A stretch of DNA of 64,000 nt from Cokeromyces recurvatus. Taxonomy: Eukaryota > Mucoromycota > Mucoromycetes > Mucorales > Mucoraceae. Position 1 is the stretch's first letter; each line of letters opens with the position of its first letter. The DNA lies in the NCBI RefSeq assembly GCF_025118155.1, contig NW_026251397.1, positions 269,501 through 333,500 on the forward strand, given 5' to 3'. Below, piece by piece: positions 25,292 to 38,398 of the stretch. The translations under genes were made by a program, and so were the position numbers. The notes below the pieces were generated by a model, which saw only the letters and a program-made list of their open reading frames with translations, did not search any database and was not told where the DNA came from.

Positions 25292-27446
25292 ATGTTTCGG
25301 CTATCATCAACATTAAAAGGCCCTCAAAGATATATCTTTAAAAGACTATTAACAACTTCATGTATAAAAGAAGGATGGGAGGCTATTATTGGCATCGAAG
25401 TTCACGCACAGTTGAATACAAAAACAAAACTATTCTCAGGTATATAAAGATCTACTCTACCAGATTGTTTTTTATTAAGTTGTTTCCCCCCCTTTTTTTT
25501 TCGTTATATGGTTATTAGATTCTTCGACATCATATAATGACATGGTGAATACACATGTATCGGCTATTGATGCGGCATTTCCAGGTGTACAGCCTGTAAT
25601 GTAAACTGTTTTATAAAATAGATTCCGTACTGATGATTATAAATTAGAGATTAAATAATCATGCTATTGAATTAGCAGTAAAGACAGCTTTAGCATTACA
25701 AGGTCAAGTACAAAAGAGATCACTATTTGAACGCAAACATTATTTTTATCCTGACTTACCACAAGGTTATCAAATTACACAACAACGAGGTTAAAAATAA
25801 AATAAAATAATGTTGCATAATTTATAGAGTGATTATTCACTTTTTCTTTCTTTTTTTTTTTTATAGAGCCGATATCAAAGGGGGGCTTCATTTTATTAAC
25901 CGAAAATGATGGCATATCTTCACCTGTCAAAATTGGTATTCATCAGTTACAAATTGAGCAAGATACTGGTAAAAGTTTTCATGATATGCGACCAGGGGAA
26001 ACATTACTCGACTTAAATAGAGCCGGTACTGGTCTTATGGAAATTGTAACACAACCTGATATTAGGTATAAAGTAAAGTAAAATAAAATCATAAAATAAA
26101 ATTTACATTTATTTCTCTTTTTTTTTTACAAGGTCGTCTTATGAAGCAGGTTTGTTAGTTAAAAAACTTCAAAATATTCTTCAATGGATAGGATCCTCTA
26201 AGGCAAATTTAGAGGAAGGATCAATGCGCTGTGATGTGAATGTATCTGTAAGACGAAAAGGAGACAAACATTTTGGTACTCGATGTGAATTGAAAAACTT
26301 GAACAGAATTCGTATCCTGTCAATGGCAATAGATGCAGAAGTTCGAAGACAAATAGAAGTGTTGGAAAAAGGGGGGAAAGTATATGTGGAAACTAGGCGA
26401 TATGATGAAGAAAAAGATACAACATTTAAATTAAGAGATAAAGAAACCGCGCCAGATTATAGATATATGCCTGAGCCAGATTTGCCCCCTCTAATTTTAT
26501 CTCAGGTACAATTATTATGCATATAAATATATGATAGATACCAAAAAAAAAAAAAACAACTAGCTCATATATAATATTGATAGACATACATTGACAATAT
26601 AGCAGCCAAGTTACCAGAATTACCAGATATATGTTTAGAAAGAATTATAAAACAATATGATCTTAACCTTTTAAATGCGAATCTACTCTTACATGAATAT
26701 AAATGTGTCGACTATTTTGAAAAAGTATTATAATATTAAAGTTAATTAGAATATCTTCTAACTCTATTTGCTAAGGTGTGTCAGGGTCGAAATCCTAAAA
26801 TTGTAGCTAATTGGTATGGTATATATTTGAATTATAAGTGTAATGATTTTTTGTTTAAACTAGATTTATAGGACATTAAACGAACTTTCTGGAGCATTAT
26901 CATCCCAAGGTTTATCATTTCAAGAAAATCCTATCTCTATTCAGCGATTTGGTAATTTAATCGATCTTGTTCAGAATGGAACAATTACAGGTAATTAGTG
27001 TAAACTATGTTAGAGAATATCATATTCATTAGTCAAGTAGGCAACACTGGTAAAGTAATTATGAAATTAATGTTAAAAAACCCCTCGGACCCAATGGACA
27101 TAGTTAAAGAAAAAGGATTGCTTAAAATTTCTGATATAAGTCAGTTAAAAACTCTGTGTGAAGAATTAACTTCTAAACATGATGATAAAGTAAATTAATC
27201 GCATATATACATTAATATGTCAGTTAATCATCTTTATATAAATATTAGGTGAAACTAATTCAAAATGGTGATTTAAAGCTGTTCAAATGGTTTATTGGCC
27301 GAGTCATGGGTCGTACAAAGGGTTTAGCTGATCCTAATGCATTAAACCAAGCATTAAGTCAGTCATTAGGTTGGAAATCGTATGAAGATATGTTATCAAC
27401 TGTGGAAGATAAACAGCTAGACAAAAAGAAAAAGAATGTACTTTAA
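25292..27446 (+). CDS. GATB: Mitochondrial glutamyl-tRNA(Gln) amidotransferase subunit B
   Basis: Subunit B of the mitochondrial GatCAB/GatFAB amidotransferase (yeast PET112), which converts Glu-tRNA(Gln) to Gln-tRNA(Gln). Ten exons (25292-25439, 25519-25600, 25650-25789, 25867-26065, 26133-26505, 26584-26724, 26776-26813, 26872-26990, 27041-27189, 27249-27446) sum to 1587 nt, or 528 residues. The first 23 residues, [20 protein letters not shown], lack acidic residues and look like a mitochondrial presequence. GatB signatures follow: [81 protein letters not shown] and [18 protein letters not shown]. The C-terminal YqeY-like tail domain includes [20 protein letters not shown]. The start follows a T47 tract; no upstream ATG is in frame. 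Confidence 0.96.
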
Positions 27447-28250
27447 AATAATAAATAACAAGATATGTGAAAACTAGAATATATAATAATCAAATGTCTT
27501 AATCTTGATTATAGCCGACGATTTATTAAAAATTGAGTTAAAAAGCATTGTATATATAATAAATAAATAAGCTAAGGATTTAAACAATAATATTACTGTC
27601 TTTGTTTTTATTATCATCATCCCTAATTTAATTATAAGATACAATATAGATCTAATAAATAACATTATATAATACCATTCAATATTTCTGCTTTATGACT
27701 TCCTTATTATTAGACATCCTTTGCAGTTGACGCCTTTACACACCTTTAATAAGGAAATGCAGTAATTATGTTGACTTTATAATGGGAACTGAGGAGCTAT
27801 AATAGCATCAGGACTCTGTGTTGGCTATATAATAATCAACAGAGAAAAGCTATCTACGACTAACATCTAAAGATGATCAAGATCGTCTTTATAATAAGAA
27901 AGAGCACAGAGCCTATGAACTCATAGAAGAAATGAATGGCACAAACTTTGTTTTAGAGACAATTATAAGAAAAAAAAAAGAGAGTGCGTGTGTGGTTGAA
28001 GAATTAAACAATTAAGCCATTTTCAATCTACCAACATATACTATTTATGTCAGTTAAATATTTATATGTGCATTGTTAAATTAATCTGGACAGCTTAAAA
28101 GTGAAGAAAAAATATTCCTGTATTATGCAAACACAATGTTTAATATAATGAAATATGTACTATTATGACTATTCTACAAAGTAAAAAGGAAATCTATATA
28201 TTTAGTTGATTTTAAATGACCTCTTCGTTTCTATTTCTTTTTTCTCGGCT
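27447..28250. other. Convergent intergenic region with a short open frame
   Basis: Separates the 3' ends of GatB (plus) and chorismate synthase (minus). Between about 27840 and 28016 an open plus-strand frame of some 60 codons reads DDQDRLYNKKEHRAYELIEE and ends VVEELNN-stop. Its composition looks protein-like, but there is no convincing start. It could be a relic exon or transposon piece; I do not recognise it. Confidence 0.4.
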
Positions 28251-29587
28251 TTATTCCTTCTTAGGAGGCTGGCCTAATAAAGCAGGATTAATATCAACTT
28301 TAGGTAATCGCGATAAAGCAGCACGACGAGACTCTTGTTGTAAAACAGCACTATTTATAATAGTAATAATAACCATTAATTATTAAACATAACTTCTTAA
28401 ATGATATAAAATTTAACTTACTCCATTATTACAATAGCAGCCATAGATTCAACAATAGGCACAGCACGAGAAACAACACAAGGATCATGTCGGCCTCTAG
28501 CAGTTAAGACACCAGTGACACCATCATAACTAGCTGTGGTTTGATCTTGAGAGATAGTAGCTGCAGGTTTGAAAGCAACACGGAAATAAATATTTTCACC
28601 ATTACTAATACCTCCTTGAATACCGCCTGAGTTATTAGTAAGCGTGCCCATCTTTCCATTCTCTTTCAATACAAAAGGGTCATTATGTTCATGTCCAGAC
28701 ATTCTGGTGCCATTAAAACCAGAACCAAATTCAAATCCTTTTGTAGCTGGGATAGATAACATAGCATGTGCTAAGATAGCTTCTAGTTTATCAAAACATG
28801 GTTCACCCAAACCAACTGGACAATTACGAATGACACATGTTACAGTACCGCCCACAGAATCTCTTTCATGAGCTTTTTGAGCAATTAATGCCTTCATAGC
28901 TTCGGCCGTAGGAGGATGAGGACAGCGAGAAATATCAGCATCAACATCAGTACGTTTGATTGTATTCATAAATTCGATCAATTCAGGCTCGGGGGTATCA
29001 GCATTTTCAAGTTCACTAATAAAAGGCATTGCTACCTTACCAACACTAGATGCAAAAGCAACAATTTCAACACCATAAGCTAAACGTAAATATTTCTCTG
29101 CAATTGCACCAGCCGCTACACGACCAATTGTCTCACGGGCAGAGGCTCTTCCACCACCACTAGAGGCCTTAAGCCCATATTTTTGAAGGTAAGTATAATC
29201 AGCATGAGAAGGTCGAGGATAAACATCGGTTTCGCTATAATCATGAGGTCTTTGATCCAAGTTAGGCACCTGAATACCAATAGGTGTACCTAAGGTTATT
29301 CCAAATTCAGTACCAGATAAAATAGTCACTTTATCCTTTTCATCACGCTAATAATAATAATAAAAAATACAGATCTTATTAATAAATAATAATTTAATAT
29401 TATTTGAACTATAATTTACAGGTGTTGTCAACTTATTCTGACCAGGTCTTCTACGAGTTAGTTGAGGTTGAATATCAGCTTCGGTTAATTCCATTCCAGG
29501 TGGAACACCATCGATGATGGCGCCTACACCTTTGCAATGCGATTCACCATAAGTTGTAACACGGAAAAGCTTGCCAAATGTGCTCAT
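28251..29587 (-). CDS. ARO2: Chorismate synthase
   Basis: Last step of the shikimate pathway: 5-enolpyruvylshikimate-3-phosphate to chorismate, FMN-dependent, cytosolic. Three exons (29587-29420, 29347-28422, 28350-28251) give 397 residues; yeast Aro2 has 376. Family signatures are [20 protein letters not shown] at the N-terminus, [27 protein letters not shown] with [20 protein letters not shown], then [34 protein letters not shown] and [20 protein letters not shown]. Fungal enzymes are usually bifunctional, with an NADPH flavin reductase activity; that is known of the family and is not visible here. The last exon adds a short tail ending LLGQPPKKE. Introns are about 71-72 nt. The gene looks intact. 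Confidence 0.97.
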
Positions 29588-30188
29588 TTATAAAAAATAA
29601 AATAATAAATAGATAAGATAATTTTTTATATAATAGAAAAAAAAAGGGTTTTATCTGCTTTAAAGCAATGCCCATAGGTTTATCAAAAATGTAAAATACA
29701 AAAAATCAGTCACGTTTGACGTTGACTCATTCTGCGTTGTATAAAATAGAAAAAAAGTACATTGCCACTCAAAATTAAAAAATTATAGCAAATTAAACAA
29801 AGAAATAATTATTTTTAAAATAAAATAAAGGCTAGATTTAGTATAAAATACAAAGGTGTTTTCATATATATTTACTTTTTATCGGTAGATATTTTCAAGT
29901 CTGCTCCTTGAACATATTTATCTCTGAATCATTGATTTTGGTTTTTTTAATGATTGGTCTACAGTAAATTTTAGTGACCTGCCTTTACTAGACTAGAAAT
30001 CAGAACTATGGTGCCACAACCCTAAGAAAAAAAAAATATACAACCAGTACGATGGATATTGTCGCCAATTAACAAATAATTGTCGCAAAAGAAATTTCGT
30101 TTTAGGAAAAGCGTATCGTCACAAAGATTTTTTTGTAATTTTATTAAAATTTTTTAGTGAGGCTCTTTATATAGACATTTGATAATTT
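29588..30188. other. Intergenic, chorismate synthase upstream region
   Basis: AT-rich upstream region of the chorismate synthase gene. No reading frame, RNA gene or obvious repeat was recognised. Confidence 0.5.
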
Positions 30189-30283
30189 TGCTATAGAACA
30201 AGCTCTGGATATAAGTACAAGTAATATTATAAAAGATGGATTACATAATACAGGGCAAACTATAAGCCTGAACATATAATAAT
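30189..30283 (-). repeat. Fragment of LTR family D (3' end)
   Basis: About 95 bp starting TGCTATAGAACAAGCTCTGG match, with scattered mismatches, the end of LTR family D at 61965-62060 (same orientation on plus) and at 58440-58521 (inverted). Diagnostic shared strings are AACAAGCTCTGGATATAA and TATAAGCCTGAA. It lies 27 kb from the main cluster, which shows the family is dispersed. Confidence 0.75.
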
Positions 30284-33200
30284 AAAAGGTATCATATCTT
30301 TTGTACACTCTTTGAAACTCTATCTCTTTCTTCTCTTTAAAGCCATTATTCCTTTCAAACTGATCAAAATCTAAAGAGCCTTATTATCATGATCATCATA
30401 AAAAAAAGCTCAATTGTCATAATACAGTAATAAGAAAGCTTACATCCTAACTATTTAAAATGCATAAACTGCCAAGAATATCTTGTACAATTGAAAAAAA
30501 GCATTCCACAACAAAGCTAAGAAGGAACATCTTGTAAAATTGAAAGTGTCTAGATTGTGTGTGTGTATCTAAAAAATAAAAATAAAACTGCTGTATAAAA
30601 TAGCATTTTTTATATTATTGATAGCTTATCTAATCTTATTCTTTTGGAGAATGTATGAACATCATGCTCTGTCGTGTAACTGCATTTAACTAGTTTTGGC
30701 TTAATTTCTTTATAAGAATGCTCAATATATTCACATGAATATGCATAACAAACTTCTTTTCTTTTTTTTACTTTCTTACTTTCTTACTTACTTTCAAAGA
30801 AAATAGTAATGCTTTACTATATTCAAATGAAAGGCAAAACTTATCTCTAAAATATTAAAAAGAAGAGAGAAAAAAAAAAGACAAGTAGAAAGGCAGGAGA
30901 GAAGATTTAACGCAAAGTAAATTAAAAACAAAAAAAAATTTGCTAAGATTAAACTTTAATAACTTCTCCTTCTTTTCGTTTATTTTTTTTTCTCCTGAAT
31001 TTTACTATAAAAAAAAGTACATTTTTTCGTTTTTTTTTCCCTTTTTTTCTCTTTTCTTTTCTTTAGCTTTTTTTTATTTTTCCTATTCTTCTTTATTTTT
31101 ACTTGAAACTATGGGTAGACATTGTCAGGGTTATGAAGTGTGCTCAAGTCACATAGCTTGGCTTACTTGAGTTTGTAGAACTGTCCGTTTATAACATGGC
31201 TAAAGGAGAGGCCTAGACTCTCTTTTGGTTACTACATGCATATCCACCTTCACCTTGGGTTATTGCAACCTTAGATAATTGATGGGACCTTATCGAATTT
31301 TGACTGCTCAAGTTTGATTTATTTCCAAAGGAGGAGGGAAATAAAAAGGATACTTGGGGTTGGAAATTGTAAACCTGTTCCTTTTTTAGGGAGATTAGCG
31401 TACTCTTTGTCTGCACCATTGAAAGGGCTTATCTCAAGGTTTAGTTTTTCTGTTTTTCTTTTTGGAGGTTTTTCCTTCTTTTTATTTTTATCTAGTTGCT
31501 GTTTATAAAATAAAAATAGATAAGGATGCACAGCTTACGTTTCTGATCGTGGTTTTTTCATCTATTTATTTAGTTGAAGAATCCCAACTTGTATTTACTG
31601 TTAAGTCAAAAGTAGATGCTAGGGGTCAAAGAAGGGACATTCTCAGGTAAACAATAGTCAGGTCGTGCACTTCATGTATCTGGATTCCTTCCACTTCGCC
31701 ACGCTACAGGTCAGAATGTTTAGCCCGGCTTCCAGTGAAACTTACATCCAACTGTATTTTTTATTGGGGTAGGAAGTGAGGAATTCTATCTTTTTCTTCT
31801 AGCAAGGCTTGGGTCAGGTTGGTACTTTGCCAAGTGTCTACTAGTTGAAATTGGACGTTTATCTTTCAAGTAGAAATTTAGAGGGAGAAGAAGAAAAAAA
31901 AAAAAGCCCAACATGGGTATTGGTTTATAGAACTTATTTTTGGGATTAGATATGCTTTCACCTTCTCGTGGTTAATCCTGTTAGTATCAAGTCTCTTCTA
32001 AAGAGATTTGAGAACTAAGAAAAGCATCTTTTTTTTATAATATCAATAAAAATGAAAAAAAAAAATTAATAAAATCGTGTTCTATAATAAAGTTGCTTCT
32101 CTAATAATATTTAATAATTAAGCGTATAATTCTTTCATTAACAAAAGTGGTGAAAGACTATAATAGCACAGTGTATAAATATTAAAAAGATTATTGTATA
32201 TTTTCCCTAAAGTTTCTTTCCTCTCGAGGTAAGTTATGTACGGTTGAATAAATTCAGCATCACTAGAATGTACATTGTCAGAATAAGACTAAAACTAGTC
32301 AACATTCATAATGAACATTCATAATCTGATTGCTGTACAAAAAACTGTCCATCTTCAGGGTATAACTTGAAGCTATATCAAGCCTTGCCATCATTATTTT
32401 ATTTGGAAACAAACTAACTTTGGTTTTCCAACTAGTGATTTTTATCAACACAATTTTCTCAAAGGGAAATTTTCTTACGGTATTGAAAAGAAGTTGTTGG
32501 AATATCTCAGTCTTTACGAAGGAATCTTAATTTTTTATTACAAAATTTTCCACAAAGACAATCCATTTACTCCTCAGTATCGTATCTACGGATGGTACAA
32601 CGACACTTAATACAAGAAACGTATTCTTGAAGGTTACCATGTAAACAAAAGAGGTTGCCATTTGACATCACTTGTAAAACGTAACAACACGTTTTTGGAA
32701 AACGATACTGTCAGATGCAGTCTTTTAGTGCGGTATTAATGAAGGTTATCATTGTTTTGAGGTTCTTGTCGATTATATATTGCTCTTGTATGAGCATTGA
32801 CTTCATAAAGGATAATTGCTCCTTCAGTAAATTCTTCTCCTTATATGTATTAATTAAAGGAAAATCTATAAATTAACTAAAATTAATGCACATGATGTGA
32901 GCATACATTTAATGAGAAACTACCGCTATCTTTTATTATGTACGATGCTTCTTGCTATTCGATGACTTTTTCTAAAAATTGCCATAACGAAAGAAAGAAA
33001 GAAAAAAAAAAGCAGATCACCAAGTTTTATTCAGCAATTAAACTATTTCCCTGGCAGATTGTGTTGTTGTTGACTATAGAAAGTCTAGTTAATTACTATT
33101 ATAACATTACCCTTTATAGGAATTTATATCTTTTTTTTTTAGCAGAGTAAGAAAGCCAAAGAGTACAATCCACGACCTCTAATAAGAAGGTGCTTATAGT

Positions 33201-34598
33201 CCAGTATTACTATTGAATAGTACACGACATACTTAATAATGGCTTATCTGCTGGAGATCCAGGAGACTCTATACAACTTGATAATGAATCGGTAATAATG
33301 CCTTTTTTTCCCTCACTCTTTTGGGACAATGAGCCTTAAACTATAATGGTTGATAAGCTGAATTCAAGTTTAGTAGCCCCCAAATAAAAATATTAATTTT
33401 ATTTGTAATCTTACCTTACCTTACCTTACTAATACTAATAATAGTAATAAACAAACCATCCAAATAGTGTCAATTTTGAAATGTAAGACTACTACAAGTC
33501 ATTTAATGAATCAATAAAGAGGATTAGGAGTAAGAGACTTCAGATTTTAAGCTAGCTCATATTTCTTGCCATCATATAAAATGTACGGGCATGTGTACTT
33601 TTATGGAATGATATTTCATAAAATAAACAAATAAAAGTATATTATTATTTGGATTTTGACTGGCACTCTCGTTTACAAAAATTGGAGTTTGCTATCCTAC
33701 ATAATAAATAACTGCACACATGGGGTTAAATTTATTCATAAATCGATATTCTTTTTTTTTTTAATTAGTTAATATGACTTCTTATTTTATATTCATTTAT
33801 TTATTCCTTATATTTGAGCTGTAGTAAAAAAGACAGACTGTTATTAAGGAATTTGTTATAGCTTTAATCTTATATTTGTCGATTGCTAAAAATAACTTTT
33901 GAACAATTCAAAATAGTCAATGTTAATCTTTATAATCTTGATTCTTTTACTCAGTATCAGATCTTGATTGGGACCAAGTCTACAAAAAAATAAGTTTTGG
34001 GGTGTCTATTACCCATCAAATAAATACGCATAAATTCATCTTTTAAAACCCAGTGAACTATTTTAAGAAAGTTTTTTAATAATGAAAAAAAGGCAGAGCT
34101 ATTACGCTTTTTTTTTTAACTAAGGAAGGCCTTTATTAATGTCATCTTCTAGATGGAAAAGTATTTTGTATAATGAAAAGTTCTTTTGATAGATTATATG
34201 TACACCGTACTTTACTGTAATTCATATATAATTGTATATAAAAGTGTTTTTTCCCTTATATTACATAAGCTGATTTGAAATCATTGCAAGTAATTTTATA
34301 TGCATAGAGAATATCAAGTTCATTTATTTGATTCTAATAAAATAATATACTTTCCATTTAGTTGTGTTATATATGCATATACATTTTAAACAAAAAACAA
34401 CAAGGATTACTAATTTCTTTAAACTGAGTAAAACACTAAGAGAAAAACAAATGGACCTTTTTTTTTTTTTTGCTAAAATTAACGAATTCAAAGTTTTATA
34501 TTTTATACTGCGACAAAAGTATAAAAAAGGTAAAATTAAATATTATTATTATTTTTTTTTTTTATTTGTAAATACAAAATTATAGTTAATTAGTAATA
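30284..34598. other. 4-kb gene desert, partly of unusual composition
   Basis: No intact gene. Poly-T/C tracts fill 30990-31090. From about 31110 to 31990 the sequence is visibly richer in G and C, with few homopolymers, but has no long reading frame. It contains CTCAAGT and ACTTGAG as a short inverted pair at 31142-31171. A decayed frame at 32370-32735 is listed separately. The rest (32740-34598) is AT-rich, with TTACC repeats near 33412-33428, and it contains the promoter of the lyase gene at its end. Confidence 0.5.
32370..32735 (+). pseudogene. Decayed open frame, unknown family
   Basis: A plus-strand frame of about 122 codons is open except for one TAA after GWYNDT (near 32610). Pieces read HHYFIWKQTNFGFPTSDF, KKLLEYLSLYEGILIFYYK, NPFTPQYRIYGWYNDT and, after the stop, GYHVNKRGCHLTSLVKRN with FLENDTVRCSLLVRY. 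The last part recalls the end of MATH/TRAF-like domains (a leucine-rich segment, then a FLxNDT strand), but the match is weak. There is no start codon, so this is probably an exon or transposon relic. Confidence 0.4.
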
Positions 34599-36431
34599 AT
34601 GAGTGAATCAGATGTTGTGATTGCTTCAGGAGCAGAGCTTATTGCAAGGACTTTAAAAAGTCAAGGTGTTGAAGTTGTTTTTGGTATTGTCGGTATTCCC
34701 ATTGTTGAAGTAGCTGAAGCTTGTGTTGCTGCAGGAATTCGTTTCATTGGGTTCCGAAATGAACAATCTGCTGCCTATGCAGCCTCTGTTTATGGTTATC
34801 TTAGTGGTTATCCAGGCGTTTGTTTAACTGTAGGTGGTCCAGGTGTTATTCATGCTTTGGCTGGTGTGCTTAATTCCAAACTTAATTGTTGGCCATTAAT
34901 CCTTTTATCGGGATCGTGTGAATCTGACCAAGTTGACAAGGGCGCATTTCAAGAATTAGACCAAGTAGAAGCTACACGTCCTTATTGTAAGTATAGTGCA
35001 AGATCTACATCTATTGAACAATTGCCATCTACAATCGAAAAGGCCTTTAGAGCAGCTTTGTATGGTAGACCTGGCCCTGCATATGTTGATTTACCTGCTG
35101 ATTATGTTCAATATCCTATTCGTAACAAAGAATTATATGATTCTATTCAACTTCCTCGTATTCCTAATGCTCCAAAGTCAATGGCTAGCCAATTGGATAT
35201 TGATAACGCGATCTCCTTATTGAAGAATGCTCAACATCCTTTAATCGTCGTTGGTAAAGGGTAAAGTAGACATGTGTTATACACTTTTTTTTTCTTGAAA
35301 ATATATACAATATATACGATATATATATATATATATTCATTTATTTATTTATAATATGTATATAGTGCTGCTTATGCTCGTGCTGAAAATGAGGTTCGTG
35401 AATTTATTGATAAAGTACAAGTACCGTTTTTACCAACACCAATGGGTAAAGGAGTCGTTCGTGATGATCATCCATTATGTGTATCAGCAGCTCGTTCTAA
35501 AGTTTTAAAAGAAGCTGATGTTGTGCTTTTAATTGGAGCTCGTCTCAACTGGATATTGCATTATGGTCAATCACCTCGTTGGAACAAGGATGTGAAGTTT
35601 ATTCAAATTGATATTGCACCTGAAGAGTTAGGAAACAACTGTCATGACACGTTACATCTTTTGGGAGATATTCAACTTGTTGTACCTCAGTTAACCCGCG
35701 CACTTGATGGTAAGCTCCCTAATATAGAATCAACTTATGTCTCTGGACTGCTCGATAAAGTAAAACAAAACGTTGAAAAGTTAAAGGCAGCAGGTGCAAA
35801 TGGCTCCGATGATGCTGTTTTAACCTATCAGGCCGCTTTTACAGTTATTAAAAATTGTCTTCCTGAGGATGACATTGTTTATGTAAGCGAAGGTGCAAAC
35901 ACGATGGATATTGCTCGATCTTATTTTGATGTAAATCACCCAAGACAACGTTTAGATGCTGGTACAGGCGCAACAATGGGAGTTGGTATGGGATATACTA
36001 TTGGTGCTCAAGTGTATTATTCAGCTCAAGAAAATAAAAAGCGAGTTGTAAGTATTGTGGGTGATTCTGCTTTTGGTTTTTCTGCTATGGAAATAGAAAC
36101 AGCCATTCGCTCTTGTTTGCCTGTTGTAATTATTGTTATTAATAACAACGGTATCTATCACGGATTAGAAGATGATGACTATCAGACCTCACAAAAGGAA
36201 GGTACTTTGCCTACTACTGCTCTTTCTCCTGAAGTAAGATATGACTTAATTTCCGAGGCTTGTGGAGGTAAAGGTTGGTTAGTGAAAAACCGTGTTGAGT
36301 TAGCAAAGGCACTTGAGGAAGCTTTAGCTTCTAAGGACCAGACATGTCTTATTAACGTATTAATTGCACCCGGAGGAAGACAAAAGTTAGATTTTGCATG
36401 GATGCAAAAGTCAAAGAAATCTAGATTATAA
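34599..36431 (+). CDS. HACL1: Peroxisomal 2-hydroxyacyl-CoA lyase-like ThDP enzyme
   Basis: Thiamine diphosphate enzyme of the acetolactate synthase fold. HACL1 cleaves 2-hydroxyacyl-CoA to formyl-CoA and an aldehyde in peroxisomal alpha-oxidation; the close relative oxalyl-CoA decarboxylase is the main alternative. Two exons (34599-35260, 35366-36431) give 575 residues; human HACL1 has 578. The N-terminal ThDP domain carries FGIVGIPIVEV and the activating Glu at residue 55 in GFRNEQSAAYAAS, then CLTVGGPGVIHALAGV, LNCWPLILLSGSCES and YGRPGPAYVDLPADY. The C-terminal cofactor site is GDSAFGFSAMEIETAIRSC through INNNGIY. The protein ends KKSRL; SRL is a type 1 peroxisomal targeting signal. Both features favour HACL1 (yeast Pxp1) over bacterial oxalyl-CoA decarboxylase. 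A T-rich leader precedes the start. Confidence 0.92.
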
Positions 36432-36740
36432 TTAATATAAATATATATTTGTATACATACATAATATAATTATAAATTTCAGCATATATGTTCTGTAAGA
36501 CTTTTTTTTTAAAAATAAATATTTATATACATCTATTGTTTTATTGTATAAATACTTTGTTTTATTATACAATTGCTAAGAAATTCAGAATAAAAATAGC
36601 TCTTGACTGATGATGAACTCAATTGCATGAAATAGGCTTTTAAGATTACAGTTAAATCGATCGCTCTTTATTGCTCATGATAGGTTAATATCATATTAAT
36701 CTTCGATCATGAAGAGTGGGTTCCGGTTGAGAAAAGAAAA
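36432..36740. other. Lyase 3' flank, no gene seen
   Basis: AT-rich 3' flank with AATAAA-like strings near 36515, followed by unassigned sequence up to the LINE relic. Confidence 0.5.
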
Positions 36741-36744
36741 CAAC

Positions 36745-37260
36745 TGTATAATGTGCGATAACACAGCCTTTATTTAGGATACAGATGGAAACCCTAAAAA
36801 ATGCGTCATTGTGAACTTCAATCCTACACCTCAAAAATACGATCTCTACCTCTACAATAATAAAGATTCCTTCCCGTACGTCGGTGTCCCTATTAAACCT
36901 AGTGGTGTTGTACATAAATCAGCACTTTTACAACAAAACATCAATAAAGAACTTGGAACGATGAGACAGCTTAATACCGTTGGTGTAAATAAAAATGGTT
37001 TTGACTACCTTCTTTCAGCTCGTTTTTTACGCCCAAATAGTTCGACCGCAATTAGAATATGGCCTAGTAATCACAACCTTCAACCTACGAGATATACACT
37101 GTCTTGAAAACTGTCAAAACCAATCCATTCGTCAAATTTTTGGCGGACGACCCCATCATGCACACCAACTAATATCTGGATAACGTTTTCCTTAACAGCG
37201 TCTTTCAAATTGCAAATTAAGTCTGAACCTTCAATTCTTGCTCTGATCCCATATTTCCCT
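36745..37260 (+). pseudogene. LINE (non-LTR) reverse transcriptase C-terminal relic
   Basis: Plus-strand frames carry the segment that follows the catalytic core in Mucoromycota non-LTR retrotransposons: SFPYVGVPIKPSGVVHKSAL, NINKELGTMRQLNTVGVNK and GFDYLLSARF (36811-37040). A frameshift near 37000 leads to FYAQIVRPQLEYGL, DIHCLENCQNQSIRQIFGG (to 37183). A more decayed tail may run to about 37330. The catalytic F/YxDD motif region is not present, so this is a 5'-truncated copy, as LINEs usually leave. No poly-A tail or target-site duplication could be fixed. Confidence 0.8.
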
Positions 37261-38395
37261 CTTCGAAATTGAAAATAAAACCTAGAGCCTATGGAAGAAA
37301 GAACGTCTAAAAGATTTGAGCAGATGAGTTATTATAAATTAAATCTGACCGATCGCTTCAATTAGTCATGGATATTAAGTATACTAGCGCGTATCACGAG
37401 AACTTGTTCTCTTTAAAGAAAGTTGTAAAACCAAAACTCAATTCATTTCCACAGTACTAATATATATATATATATATATATACGTATACATATGTGCATA
37501 CGATATAGCAAACTTCTTGAAGTTACAATTGCTTGCACACAAGCATATACCCAAGTATTCCATACTGATTAATTAGCAGATTAAAATACAAAGTCAAAAA
37601 TATATAAAGCCCATAGTTTAAATTTATTCTTTGCGCTGCCAAACTAGTTAGATCAGTAACATAAGTATCAAAGACGTGCCATCATACAAATTAGCCGGAA
37701 TAAAAAGCAATAACACAGTATTCATCAATAATTATTAAAGCTTTTTTAAATAATTACGTGTAATAAGGCAACAGTAAGCAGTATTATTACTCCCTGAATT
37801 GCTGTAAACATAGCTTCGAAGTCAAATGAGCTTGCTACCCTATTTGTATCAACTACAGTACAACATATGAATTATTTTCTTAGTTGCATTTATCTTTTAA
37901 GACAGCGTCTTTGCATAAGATAAGAAGATACATCCTTTTCATTAATTTAATATTTCCTTTTTTATGTATAAACAGACCTCCTTTTGTAAATGAGTATATG
38001 TCTCTGGAAAACCCCTTTTTAAAAATCAGGTTACTATCAATTGAGCAGCACTTTTTCCCTCAATACATCATTTAAATGTTAACAAACAATATTAATGCTA
38101 AGCGCATTGCAACTATAAACAAGTGAGTCAAAGTTTTCTAGAAAGATGCTATAACCTCTAACATATCGTAATAGTTACAACATACAATACAATACTGTCG
38201 AGAGCTTAGAAACTACTGTATGTAGAGTAGATATTTTTGATCTCATTGGTTATGTGTCCATTTTTTTATGTAGTAATCCTATTTTTTCTACATTTTTAGG
38301 TTAATAAAAAAAAGAAGAAGCAAACGTGTTAAGACAAAAAAAGGTGAGTATATATAACGTGCAAGATATGATGATATATACTAATATAAATGGTA
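37261..38395. other. Intergenic, no gene seen
   Basis: AT-rich spacer with a TA repeat at 37461-37482 (tatatata then tacgtatac). No reading frame with family features was recognised. Confidence 0.5.
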
Positions 38396-38398
38396 GAG

